Below the pieces are notes generated by a model. That model saw only the letters and a program-made list of their open reading frames with translations, did no database searches and had not been told where the DNA came from. 64,000 bases of DNA from Pseudomonas sp. ATCC 13867 (GTDB lineage: Bacteria; Pseudomonadota; Gammaproteobacteria; Pseudomonadales; Pseudomonadaceae), in assembly GCF_000349845.1 (NCBI RefSeq), contig NC_020829.1, forward strand, positions 4,781,001 to 4,845,000, written 5' to 3'. Positions 1-8,607 of the stretch are shown piece after piece; position 1 is the first letter of the stretch; each line of letters starts with the position of its first letter. The translations under genes were made by a program, and so were the position numbers.

Positions 1-613
1 TCGCGCCGCCGACGCGCACGTAGCGGAAGCTGCCGTAGGGATCGCCCTGGTACAGCGGAGCCTTCGCGCCGTAACGGATCGCCTTGTCGTTGAACTTCAT
101 CTTCAGCTTGGCTTTGCGGAAACGCTCGAAGTCGTTCCAGATCAGGATCGCCACCGGGTGGCCGATGAACATCGGTACCTTGCCCGGCGGCAGCAGCGGA
201 TCCGGCGCGTGGGCCTCGGGGAAGGCGATGCCGTCCTTGTCCAGGTCGGCGGCGGTGACGATGCGGTCCGGCTGCAGGTCGGCGCCCAGCCAGGCGAGGT
301 CGATGCCCTCGAAAATGCGGTCGGCCTTGATGGTCTTGAGCAGCATGGCGTGGCCCTGCTGCTGCGGCCAGCCGGGCATGTCCCTGGAGCGGATGTCGCG
401 GGCGAACACCTTGTTGCCGCAGACCTTGGACAGCGCGTCGTTGCGGAAACGCGCCTTGCCGTCGTGGCCCATCCACTGCTGCGGCGAGACGGTGACGCTG
501 TTTTCCATCAGGGCAGCGAAAGCCCGGCTGCCGAGCGGCGCGAGCGTTACGCCGACGCCAGCGATCAGCCCGCCCTGCAGGAAGGCACGCCGGGAAATAT
601 CACGGTTGGACAT
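1..613 (-). CDS. Xanthine-dehydrogenase-family molybdopterin oxidoreductase, N-terminal part (runs off the window)
   Basis: The gene reads leftwards and leaves the window, so only about 204 N-terminal residues are visible. The start ATG at 613 follows an AGAGGA ribosome site. The protein opens with a twin-arginine motif (SRRAFLQGG) and a hydrophobic stretch, so it is probably exported folded with its cofactor. The visible part contains the 'GHPVAILIWNDF' stretch seen in the large subunits of xanthine dehydrogenase-type molybdenum hydroxylases and membrane-linked aldehyde dehydrogenases. The catalytic domain lies outside, so the substrate cannot be named. It is divergent from the MFS gene at 944. 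Confidence 0.72.
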   Translation of the reverse strand, partial: MSNRDISRRAFLQGGLIAGVGVTLAPLGSRAFAALMENSVTVSPQQWMGHDGKARFRNDALSKVCGNKVFARDIRSRDMPGWPQQQGHAMLLKTIKADRIFEGIDLAWLGADLQPDRIVTAADLDKDGIAFPEAHAPDPLLPPGKVPMFIGHPVAILIWNDFERFRKAKLKMKFNDKAIRYGAKAPLYQGDPYGSFRYVRVGGA

Positions 614-943
614 GGTTCATCCTCTGGACGGTGAAGGCCCGCCCATGTCGTTTTCTAATGCTGGAGAGAGCTCGGAGGGTGCGGAATCATTGACGTTTCG
701 GAGTCGACGTCGGAGTGGGAAACCACAGAAAAACCTGACTCATTCGTCAACTTTACCCCATTCGCGCCCCTCCAGGCAAAGTCAAGCAGGCAACTTGTCG
801 CGCTGTCGCCCAATCTGATGACCACTCATCAGCTCCCGCGCGCGGGCCTCAACTCCGCGCCTCCTGCGCAATACAACCGGATAAGTGCTACACCGTGTTA
901 CGCTGCGCAGCCCTTGCTTAGCCTCCTAACAAAAGCACTTTCC
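614..943. other. Divergent intergenic region, no gene seen
   Basis: These 330 bases separate the molybdopterin oxidoreductase (leftward) from the MFS exporter (rightward) and must hold both promoters. Open frames here lack ribosome sites or recognisable protein similarity. I see no repeat or convincing operator. Confidence 0.5.
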
Positions 944-2155
944 ATGACCGCCGAAGCCACGTCCCTGCTGCGTCACCGCCCCTTCCTCGCCTTCTGGCTC
1001 GCCCGCGTCTGCACCGCCAGCGCTTTCCAGATGATCACCGTGGCCATCGGCTGGCACATCTACGAGCTGACCCACAACGTGCTCGACCTCGGCCTGGTGG
1101 GGCTGGTGGAGTTTCTGCCGCGCGTGCTGTTCATGCTGCACACCGGCCATGTAGCCGACCGCTACGACCGCCGGCGCATCGCCTCGCTCTGCCAGATTGG
1201 CCAGGGCCTGATCGCCGTCGCGCTGGTGATCGGCGCCAGCACCGACAACGTGACCCGCGAGATGATCTTCGTGATGGCCTTCCTGCTGGGCACCGCGCGA
1301 GCCTTCGAGATGCCGACCACCCAGGCACTGCTGCCGAACATCGTGCCCACCGCGCTGTTCCCCCGCGCAGTGGCGGCCTCCGCCTCGGCCATGCAGGCAG
1401 CGACCATCGCCGCACCGGCCCTGGGCGGCCTGCTCTACGCCTTCGGCGCCTTCTGGGTCTACACGCCCACCGCGATGCTGTACTTCATCGCCTGCGGCCT
1501 GGTGCTCACCCTGCCCGCGCGCCAGGCGCCGGCCGTCCAGGGCAAGGCCACGCTGGAGTCGCTGCTGGCCGGCATCCGTTTCATCCGCAGCCGCCCGGAC
1601 ATCTTCGGCGCCATTTCCCTGGACCTGTTCGCCGTGCTGCTGGGCGGCGCCACCGCGCTGCTGCCGGTGTTCGCCAAGGACATCCTGCTCACCGGCCCCT
1701 GGGGCCTGGGCCTGCTGCGCTCGGCGCCGGCGGTGGGCGCGCTGCTGATGTCGTTCTGGCTGGCGCGCTTCCCCATCGAGCGCAACGTCGGGCGGATCAT
1801 GTTCCTCGCCGTCGGTATCTTCGGCGTCACCACCATCGCCTTCGGCCTGTCGACCTCGTTCTGGTTCTCCCTGGCGGTACTGGTGGTGCTGGGCGCGGCG
1901 GACATGATCAGCATGGTCATCCGCGGCGCCTTCGTGCAGTTGGAAACCCCGGACGAGATGCGCGGACGGGTCAGCGCGGTGAACGGTCTGTTCATCGGCG
2001 CCTCGAACCAGTTGGGCGAGTTCGAGTCCGGCGTCACCGCCCACTGGCTCGGCACCGTGCCGGCGGTGGTGCTCGGCGGCGTGGGGACGCTGATCGTTAC
2101 CGGGGTCTGGATGAAGCTGTTCCCCACCCTGGCCAAGCGGGACAAGCTGCACTGA
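944..2155 (+). CDS. MFS transporter of the EntS/DHA3 exporter type
   Basis: A 403-residue inner-membrane protein with about 12 hydrophobic segments. The loop after the second segment carries GHVADRYDRRR, the conserved MFS motif A, and the overall look is that of the MFS_3/EntS-like exporters that expel siderophores or drugs. The substrate is unknown. I place the start at 944 because the protein similarity begins at MTAEATSLLRHRPFLAFW; the open frame runs 42 codons further upstream but that part is unlike the family. The ribosome site is weak. No partner gene is adjacent, so it is probably transcribed alone. Confidence 0.8.
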   Translation: MTAEATSLLRHRPFLAFWLARVCTASAFQMITVAIGWHIYELTHNVLDLGLVGLVEFLPRVLFMLHTGHVADRYDRRRIASLCQIGQGLIAVALVIGASTDNVTREMIFVMAFLLGTARAFEMPTTQALLPNIVPTALFPRAVAASASAMQAATIAAPALGGLLYAFGAFWVYTPTAMLYFIACGLVLTLPARQAPAVQGKATLESLLAGIRFIRSRPDIFGAISLDLFAVLLGGATALLPVFAKDILLTGPWGLGLLRSAPAVGALLMSFWLARFPIERNVGRIMFLAVGIFGVTTIAFGLSTSFWFSLAVLVVLGAADMISMVIRGAFVQLETPDEMRGRVSAVNGLFIGASNQLGEFESGVTAHWLGTVPAVVLGGVGTLIVTGVWMKLFPTLAKRDKLH

Positions 2156-2177
2156 CAGCTTCGCCGTCCCGCTTTTC

Positions 2178-2254
2178 GTAGGAGCGAGCTTGCTCGCGAA
2201 CCGCCCAACATCGGTTCTGCCGGTGAGTATGTTCGCGAGCAAGCTCGCTCCTAC
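2178..2254. repeat. REP doublet (GTAGGAGCGAGC type)
   Basis: Two inverted copies of the roughly 23-base unit GTAGGAGCGAGCTTGCTCG plus CGAA face each other around a 30-base spacer. The unit is itself palindromic. This is the reference copy of a family found more than ten times in this window, always between genes. Confidence 0.9.
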
Positions 2255-2281
2255 ATAAAACCCAACCCCACCCACCGAGGC

Positions 2282-2314
2282 AAAAAAATCCCTCGCTGGA
2301 AGCACCGGCGAGGG
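2282..2314 (-). terminator. Rho-independent terminator of the cioAB operon
   Basis: On the minus strand CCCTCGC and GCGAGGG form a 7-bp stem followed by ATTTTTTT. It lies about 50 bases beyond the last gene of the cio operon. Confidence 0.85.
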
Positions 2315-2365
2315 ATGTGGGAACGGGCGCCAAGAACAGCGCCCGGATGGGATCGATTGTGCGGA

Positions 2366-2515
2366 CTAGTGCGGCGTGCCCAGGCCCGCCGCGCTCATGA
2401 ACAGGCGCATCAGCCAGGCCGCCACGCCGAGGGCGGCAACGCTCAACGCCCAGATCAGCACCAGCCAGCCGAGCCGCTTGCGCAGCGGCGCCTTGCCTTG
2501 CTCCTCATGGGTCAT
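2366..2515 (-). CDS. DUF2474 small membrane protein of the cio operon
   Basis: A 49-residue peptide beginning MTHEEQGKAPLRKRLGW and followed by one hydrophobic helix (about residues 17-38). Its size, the basic stretch before the helix and its place directly after cioB match the DUF2474 family, which accompanies cyanide-insensitive quinol oxidases much as CydX accompanies CydAB. It is probably an assembly or stability subunit in the inner membrane. The start lies 10 bases after the cioB stop, so translation is likely coupled. The assignment rests on size, topology and context. Confidence 0.75.
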   Translation of the reverse strand: MTHEEQGKAPLRKRLGWLVLIWALSVAALGVAAWLMRLFMSAAGLGTPH

Positions 2516-2525
2516 CGCGCAGCCC

Positions 2526-3533
2526 TCAGTGGTAGCCATCGCCATGCTTCACCTTGCCGCGGAACACGTAGTAGCTCCACGCGGTGTAGCCAAGGATGAA
2601 GGGGATGATGAACAGCGCGCCCACCAGCATGAAGCCCTGGCTCTGCGGCGGCGCGGCCGCGTCCCAGATAGACAGCGACGGCGGCACGATGTTCGGCCAC
2701 AGGCTGATCCCCAGGCCGCTGTAGCCGAGGAAGATCAGCACCAGGGTGAGCACGAAGGGCTGCACATGGTCGTTGTTGGCCACCGAGCGCAGCAGGCCGT
2801 AGAAGGTCAGCAGCACCAGCAGGGGCACCGGCAGGAACCAGAACAGGTTCGGCAGGCTGAACCAGCGCTGGGCGATATCCTCGTGGGCCAGCGGCGTCCA
2901 CAGGCTGACGATGCCGATCACCGCCAGCAGCACCAGCGCCAGCGGCCTGGCCAGGTCGTGCATGCGCTCCTGCAGGCGGCCTTCGGTCTTCATGATCAGC
3001 CAGGTGCAGCCCAGCAGCGTATAGGCGACGACCAGGCCGAGACCGCAGAACAGCGGGAACGGTGCCAGCCAGTCCAGTGCGCCACCGGCGAAGGCGCGAT
3101 TCTCCACCGGAATGCCTTCGATGAAGGCGCCCAGCGCCACGCCCTGGAAGAAGGTCGCCACCAGGGAACCGGCGATGAACGACTTGTCCCAGATGTGCCG
3201 CTTGGCCGGCTTGGCCTTGAAGCGGAACTCGAAGGCCACGCCGCGGAATATCAGCCCCACCAGCATCAGGATCAGCGGCAGGTAGAGCGCCGAGAGCACG
3301 GCCGAGTAGGCCACCGGGAAGGCGCCGAACAGCGCCGCGCCGCCCAGCACCAGCCAGGTTTCGTTACCGTCCCAGACTGGCGCCACGGTGTTCATCATCA
3401 CGTCGCGGTCGCCTTCGTCCTTGAAGAACGGATAGAGCATGCCTATCCCCAGGTCGAAGCCGTCCATCACCACGTACATCATCACGCCGAAGATGATGAT
3501 GATTGCCCAGATCAGTGGAAGATCGATTCCCAT
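2526..3533 (-). CDS. cioB: Cyanide-insensitive quinol oxidase subunit II
   Basis: A 335-residue multi-pass membrane protein of the CydB/CioB family, beginning MGIDLPLIWAIIIIFGVMMYVVMDGFDLG, the usual family opening. With CioA it forms the bd-type oxidase that takes electrons from ubiquinol to oxygen without pumping protons and resists cyanide. It lacks the haem ligands, which are in subunit I. The start ATG lies 3 bases after the cioA stop, so the two are co-translated. In P. aeruginosa this oxidase supports growth under low oxygen and self-made cyanide. Confidence 0.93.
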   Translation of the reverse strand: MGIDLPLIWAIIIIFGVMMYVVMDGFDLGIGMLYPFFKDEGDRDVMMNTVAPVWDGNETWLVLGGAALFGAFPVAYSAVLSALYLPLILMLVGLIFRGVAFEFRFKAKPAKRHIWDKSFIAGSLVATFFQGVALGAFIEGIPVENRAFAGGALDWLAPFPLFCGLGLVVAYTLLGCTWLIMKTEGRLQERMHDLARPLALVLLAVIGIVSLWTPLAHEDIAQRWFSLPNLFWFLPVPLLVLLTFYGLLRSVANNDHVQPFVLTLVLIFLGYSGLGISLWPNIVPPSLSIWDAAAPPQSQGFMLVGALFIIPFILGYTAWSYYVFRGKVKHGDGYH

Positions 3534-3536
3534 GAC

Positions 3537-4976
3537 TCAGTTCCTCCCTGCCGGACTGGCGCTGTCATCGTCGTCGAAGCCCTCTGCGGTGGCCGACAAT
3601 GGACGCGCCGGAGTACGTTTCTGCCCGGCGCCACCGTGGCTGGCTTCGCGGCCCTCATGGGTGACCGGGCCCTTGCGCACCAGGCGCATCATGTAGCCGA
3701 TGCCCACACCGAACAGCGAGAAGTACACCAGCACGAACATCACCAGGGTCAGACTCATCTGCGTGACGCTGTGGTTGGACACCGCATCGGCGGTGCGCAT
3801 CAGCCCATAGACGACCCAGGGCTGGCGGCCGACCTCGGTGGTGAACCAGCCGGCGAGGATAGCGATCAGGCCGGACGGCCCCATCCACAGCACCAGCCGG
3901 AGGAAGGCGCGGTTCTGGTAGAGCCGCTTGCGCAGGCGCAGCCAGACGCTCCACAGGCCGACCAGGATCATCAGCATGCCCAGGCCGGCCATGATGCGGA
4001 ACGACCAGAAGACCACGGTGGAGTTGGGTCGGTCGGCCTTGGGGAAGTCCTTCAGCGCCGGGATCGGCTCGGTCAGGCTGTGATTGAGGATCAGGCTGCC
4101 GAGGACCGGGATCTCCACCTTGAAGCGGGTTTCCTCGCGCTCCATGTCCGGCCAACCGAACAGGATCAGCGGGGTCGCCTCGCCACTGCTGTTGTCCCAG
4201 TGACCTTCCATCGCGGCGATCTTCGCCGGCTGGTGCTTGAGGGTATTGAGACCGTGGGCGTCGCCCACCATCGCCTGGATCGGCGCCACGATCAGCGCCA
4301 TCCACATGGCCATCGAGAGCATCTTGCGGATCGCCGGGTTGTCGCGGCCGCGCAGCAGGTGCCAGGCCGCCGAGGCGCCGACGAAGAAGGCGGTGGCGAC
4401 GAAGGAAGCGATCGCCATGTGCAGCAGGCGGTAGGGGAAGGACGGGTTGAAGATCACCGCCACCCAGTCCACCGGCACCACCACGCCGTTGACGATCTCG
4501 TGGCCCTGCGGGGTCTGCATCCAGCTGTTGGAAGCAAGGATCCAGAAGGTGGAGATCAGCGTGCCGATGGCCACCATCAGCGTGGCGAATAAGTGCAGGC
4601 CGGGGCCGACGCGGTGCCAGCCGAAGAGCATGACGCCGAGGAAGCCGGCTTCGAGGAAGAAGGCGGTGAGCACTTCATAGGTCAGCAGCGGGCCGGTAAT
4701 GCTCCCGGCGAACGCCGAAAAGGCGCTCCAGTTGGTGCCGAACTGGTAGGCCATGACGAGGCCGGAGACCACGCCCATGCCGAAGTTGACGGCGAATATC
4801 TTCGACCAGAAATGATAGAGGTCGCGATAGACCTCGTCGCTGGTCTTCAGCCACAAGCCTTCGAGCACCGCGAGGTAGCTGGCGAGGCCGATGGTGATGG
4901 CAGGGAAGATGATGTGGAAGGATACGGTAAAGGCGAACTGGATCCGGGCCAGGTCGAGCGCCTCTAGTCCGAACAT
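3537..4976 (-). CDS. cioA: Cyanide-insensitive quinol oxidase subunit I
   Basis: A 479-residue haem-bearing subunit of a bd-type quinol oxidase. The N-terminus has the conserved helix with VSFHIIFP, whose His21 corresponds to the haem b595 ligand near residue 19 of E. coli CydA. The late signature GWFTTEVGRQPWVVYG is also present. The quinol-binding loop is short, as in CioA rather than E. coli CydA. A GAGGAA ribosome site precedes the ATG at 4976. It is first in the cioA-cioB-DUF2474 operon. The tail after residue 440 is charged and probably cytoplasmic. Confidence 0.94.
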   Translation of the reverse strand: MFGLEALDLARIQFAFTVSFHIIFPAITIGLASYLAVLEGLWLKTSDEVYRDLYHFWSKIFAVNFGMGVVSGLVMAYQFGTNWSAFSAFAGSITGPLLTYEVLTAFFLEAGFLGVMLFGWHRVGPGLHLFATLMVAIGTLISTFWILASNSWMQTPQGHEIVNGVVVPVDWVAVIFNPSFPYRLLHMAIASFVATAFFVGASAAWHLLRGRDNPAIRKMLSMAMWMALIVAPIQAMVGDAHGLNTLKHQPAKIAAMEGHWDNSSGEATPLILFGWPDMEREETRFKVEIPVLGSLILNHSLTEPIPALKDFPKADRPNSTVVFWSFRIMAGLGMLMILVGLWSVWLRLRKRLYQNRAFLRLVLWMGPSGLIAILAGWFTTEVGRQPWVVYGLMRTADAVSNHSVTQMSLTLVMFVLVYFSLFGVGIGYMMRLVRKGPVTHEGREASHGGAGQKRTPARPLSATAEGFDDDDSASPAGRN

Positions 4977-5455
4977 GACGATTCCTCTTCAGGCTGACGC
5001 CCGCCACCGAGGTGGTTGGGCACCGTGCCTTGCGCATGCGCAGGGCGTTCTTGCGTGAGTCTGTCTTTTCTAATGGCTCAGTTTCGAGCCACCGATCTGC
5101 TGTCGGTTCGGCTTCTTTTCGCCGCCCAATCAGAATGGACCACCATCTGCATTGACGCCGCTCAAGAAATTGATTCGATGTTACGCCCGACGCGCCCCGA
5201 GGCCGCCGTGGTGGGTTGCCGCGCGGCGGGGTGTCGCGCGACAGCATGTCTCATACAGCTCGTCATAGGCCGCTCACATGAACAAATTCGAATATCAAAA
5301 TGAAAAATTAGTATTTTATTGGAATAAAAAAGATCGCTAACGTCTGCATCGACCACCGCCACTGAAGCGGCGGAACATGACTCCAGCGCCCGTTCGAAGG
5401 CCCCATCCCGGTCGGCCCGGATGCCCGCGGTCACCTGCCCCACAAGGACATCGCA
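4977..5455. other. Divergent intergenic region between cioA and the MetQ-like gene
   Basis: The region holds promoters for cioA (leftward) and the MetQ-like gene (rightward). The part near 5282-5335 is strikingly AT-rich for this genome, as expected for a promoter or upstream element of the rightward gene. I did not find a clean FNR/Anr palindrome. No coding sequence is supported. Confidence 0.5.
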
Positions 5456-6235
5456 ATGAAAAAGCTGCTGCTTCTGAGCGCCCTCGCCGCTGCCTTCACC
5501 ACCTCGGCCTTCGCCAATGAAAAGCTGATCGTCGCCGCCACCCCGGTTCCCCACGCCGAGATCCTCGAACTGATCAAGCCGACCCTGGCCAAGGAAGGCG
5601 TGGACCTGGAGATCAAGGTCTTCACCGACTACGTACAGCCCAACGTGCAGGTCGCCGAAAAGCGCCTGGACGCCAACTACTTCCAGACCAAGCCGTACCT
5701 GGACAACTTCAATGCCGGCAAGGGCACCCACCTGGTCACCGTGACCGGGGTGCACGTCGAGCCCTTCGGCGGCTACTCGAAGAAGTACAAATCCCTGGCC
5801 GAACTGCCGGACGGCGCCACCGTCGCCATCCCCAACGAAGGCAGCAACAGCGGCCGTGCCCTGCTCCTGCTGCAGAAGGCCGGCGTGATCAAGCTGAAGG
5901 ATCCGAGCAACGCCCTGGCCACCCCGAAAGACATCGCCGAGAACCCCAAACACCTGAAGTTCAAGGAACTGGAATCGGCCCTGCTGCCGCGCGTGCTGGA
6001 CCAGGTCGACCTGGACCTGATCAACACCAACTACGCCCTGGAAGCCAAGCTCAACCCGGTGAAGGACGCGCTGATCCTCGAAGACCGCAACTCGCCCTAC
6101 GTGAACTACCTGGTGGCGCGTCCGGAGAACAAGGACAGCGATGCCCTGAAGAAACTCTCCGCCGCCCTGACCAGTCCGGAAGTCAAGGCCTTCATCGAGA
6201 AGAAGTACAACGGCGCCGTGGTGCCGGCCTTCTGA
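5456..6235 (+). CDS. MetQ/NlpA-family substrate-binding protein
   Basis: A 259-residue periplasmic binding protein of the NlpA/MetQ family, which binds methionine or related sulfur compounds for ABC import. The N-terminus is a signal peptide (hydrophobic to about residue 19, ending in SAFA before NEK). It has no lipobox cysteine, so it is predicted to be soluble rather than a lipoprotein like classical MetQ. Family stretches such as DYVQPN, DANYFQTKPYLD and PNEGSNSGRALLLL are intact. No ATPase or permease gene lies beside it, so it must borrow a distant transporter. The neighbouring SfnR-like regulator fits a role in organosulfur use. Confidence 0.87.
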   Translation: MKKLLLLSALAAAFTTSAFANEKLIVAATPVPHAEILELIKPTLAKEGVDLEIKVFTDYVQPNVQVAEKRLDANYFQTKPYLDNFNAGKGTHLVTVTGVHVEPFGGYSKKYKSLAELPDGATVAIPNEGSNSGRALLLLQKAGVIKLKDPSNALATPKDIAENPKHLKFKELESALLPRVLDQVDLDLINTNYALEAKLNPVKDALILEDRNSPYVNYLVARPENKDSDALKKLSAALTSPEVKAFIEKKYNGAVVPAF

Positions 6236-6307
6236 TCCGCCGCCCGGCAAGCCGCCGGGCACAACGACTCCCAGGCTGGCGCGCGTCTGATCGCGCCCCC
6301 GCTTCGA

Positions 6308-6340
6308 CGCCGGTGGGCAGGTTCCACCGGCGTTTTTCTT
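6308..6340 (+). terminator. Rho-independent terminator after the MetQ-like gene
   Basis: CGCCGGTGG and CCACCGGCG pair into a 9-bp stem with a short loop, followed at once by TTTTTCTT. It separates the binding-protein gene from the sigma-54 activator downstream. Confidence 0.88.
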
Positions 6341-6457
6341 GGAATCCGTCCAGGACCGCCGGGGGCGGCACGGACAGGGCGCATGCGGGCTCGCGCCATT
6401 CGTGACGTCCCGCGGACGCTGGACGCGCCCTGGCGCAGAAGTAGAAGGAGAACCCCC

Positions 6458-7435
<978 letters not shown>

Positions 7436-7503
7436 GCCGCCGCGCTGTAGTCGCCAGCGCGACCCGAAGGGCCGCGCAGGGGCGACTGCATGCAACTGGG
7501 GTG

Positions 7504-7839
7504 TTACTTGGTAGCGGTGTTCGAGTGAGCGACCACCGGGGTGCACGACGGGTTGGTCAGCTTGGCCGGATCGGTCAGCAAGCCCGGCATCATGCGCGAG
7601 GTGCAGTTGAACACGCGGCCTTTGGTGGTGGTGGCGACGTAGGAGAGTTCCTGGCCACCCAGAGCGTCCGGCTGACCGGCTTTGACGTCGCTGACAACCA
7701 GCTCGTCGGAGGAAGCCAGGCCGATCATCTGGGCGGTAGCGGCTTGCAGCGGAACGATGGCCTGGTTGGTGGTCATGGTCTGGCAACCGGCCAGCGAAGC
7801 GAAGAGCGCAGTGGCAATGGCAATGCGTTTGAAGTCCAT
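7504..7839 (-). CDS. Small lipoprotein of unknown function
   Basis: An 111-residue protein with a lipoprotein signal: MDFKRIAIATALFASLAGC, where LAGC is the lipobox and Cys19 the lipidated residue. The mature part is short and contains two further cysteines (FNCTSRM and PSCTPVV) that could form a disulfide. The start at 7839 is chosen because it gives the signal peptide and follows a GGGAG ribosome site; an upstream in-frame ATG at 7911 does not. The second mature residue is Thr, which does not specify inner-membrane retention. I do not recognise a family. Confidence 0.68.
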   Translation of the reverse strand: MDFKRIAIATALFASLAGCQTMTTNQAIVPLQAATAQMIGLASSDELVVSDVKAGQPDALGGQELSYVATTTKGRVFNCTSRMMPGLLTDPAKLTNPSCTPVVAHSNTATK

Positions 7840-8304
7840 CTCGAGATGCTCCCTGTTGGTGTTTTTTTGTCCTGCCGGGGAGACTAACGGAATCGGCAAG
7901 TCAATCGCCATAGCCGTTTCACATGTTTTTCACGAAAAATTGCACATCCGTTCAAGTTTCCGGACTGGAACCCGCTCTATTCCGGTAACTGTGCTATGCG
8001 GAGAACTGTTTCACCGGCCTGACAGCCGGTAATCGTGGCAAAGCCACGAATGACGCTGAACCGTTTCACCTTTCGCGACGAACGGTCGCAGTGAAAGGCT
8101 TTGCCGAGTTGCAGGTCGGCAGGAGGGAATCCTGAGCAAAGAGTCAAAATAAGGTCGATTACCCGCAAATATCGAAAAAAGCAGTCCCATCGACCAGATC
8201 AATACCCCTCATCAAGACCATTCACTTCTTTTCGTCACAATCTTCAGGGAAAATGGCTATCAGGCGGTCGGGACCCATTTTCCCCGGCGCCATTGGAGAC
8301 TATC
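7840..8304. other. Intergenic region with a run of hairpins, possible structured RNA
   Basis: No convincing gene is present in these 465 bases. Between 8012 and 8120 there are four consecutive short inverted repeats: CCGGCC/AGCCGG-type at 8012-8027, CGTGGC/GCCACG at 8033-8047, GCGAC/GTCGC at 8077-8091 and GCCGA/TCGGC at 8102-8120. Such a series is unusual for plain promoter DNA. It could be a small RNA or the leader of the gene at 8305. Confidence 0.35.
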
Positions 8305-8424
8305 GTGACCAGCTTTGCCGCTCTTGCTAACTTCTTCGCCGCCACCGCTTTCCTGACCGCGCCCGCGAAGGTCGACCCGGAACGCCGTGAGATCCGTGAG
8401 GCGAAAAAGAACCGCCGCAAGTAA
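8305..8424 (+). CDS. Small protein of unknown function, 39 residues
   Basis: A GTG-started frame preceded by GGAGA at a proper distance. It encodes MTSFAALANFFAATAF, a short hydrophobic stretch, followed by a strongly charged tail with the last ten residues mostly Lys and Arg (EAKKNRRK). A single hydrophobic helix with a basic tail suggests a small membrane-bound or nucleic-acid-contacting peptide. It is followed by a GC-rich hairpin (8460-8485) without a T-run. I do not recognise a family and the call rests on the ribosome site and amino-acid pattern. Confidence 0.5.
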   Translation: MTSFAALANFFAATAFLTAPAKVDPERREIREAKKNRRK

Positions 8425-8607
8425 AGCAGTACCCGCTCCGCTCGGCCCTCGTACAGGGCCGGCGGCGGGACCATCGGTCCCGCCGATTGGCCTTGCAAGG
8501 CCATCCCGTGTTTTCATTGAATGCTTGTTCAAGGAAAAACACGAGGAACCCCGCCCGTTTTGTCCGCTGCACAATCCCCCACCCCGCCCGTAACACCCTG
8601 TCCCTCC

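Noticed and set aside
7449..7489. Terminator between the SfnR-like gene and the small lipoprotein gene
   Set aside because: AGTCGCC and GGCGACT with inner pairs make a hairpin, but neither strand has a T-run after it.
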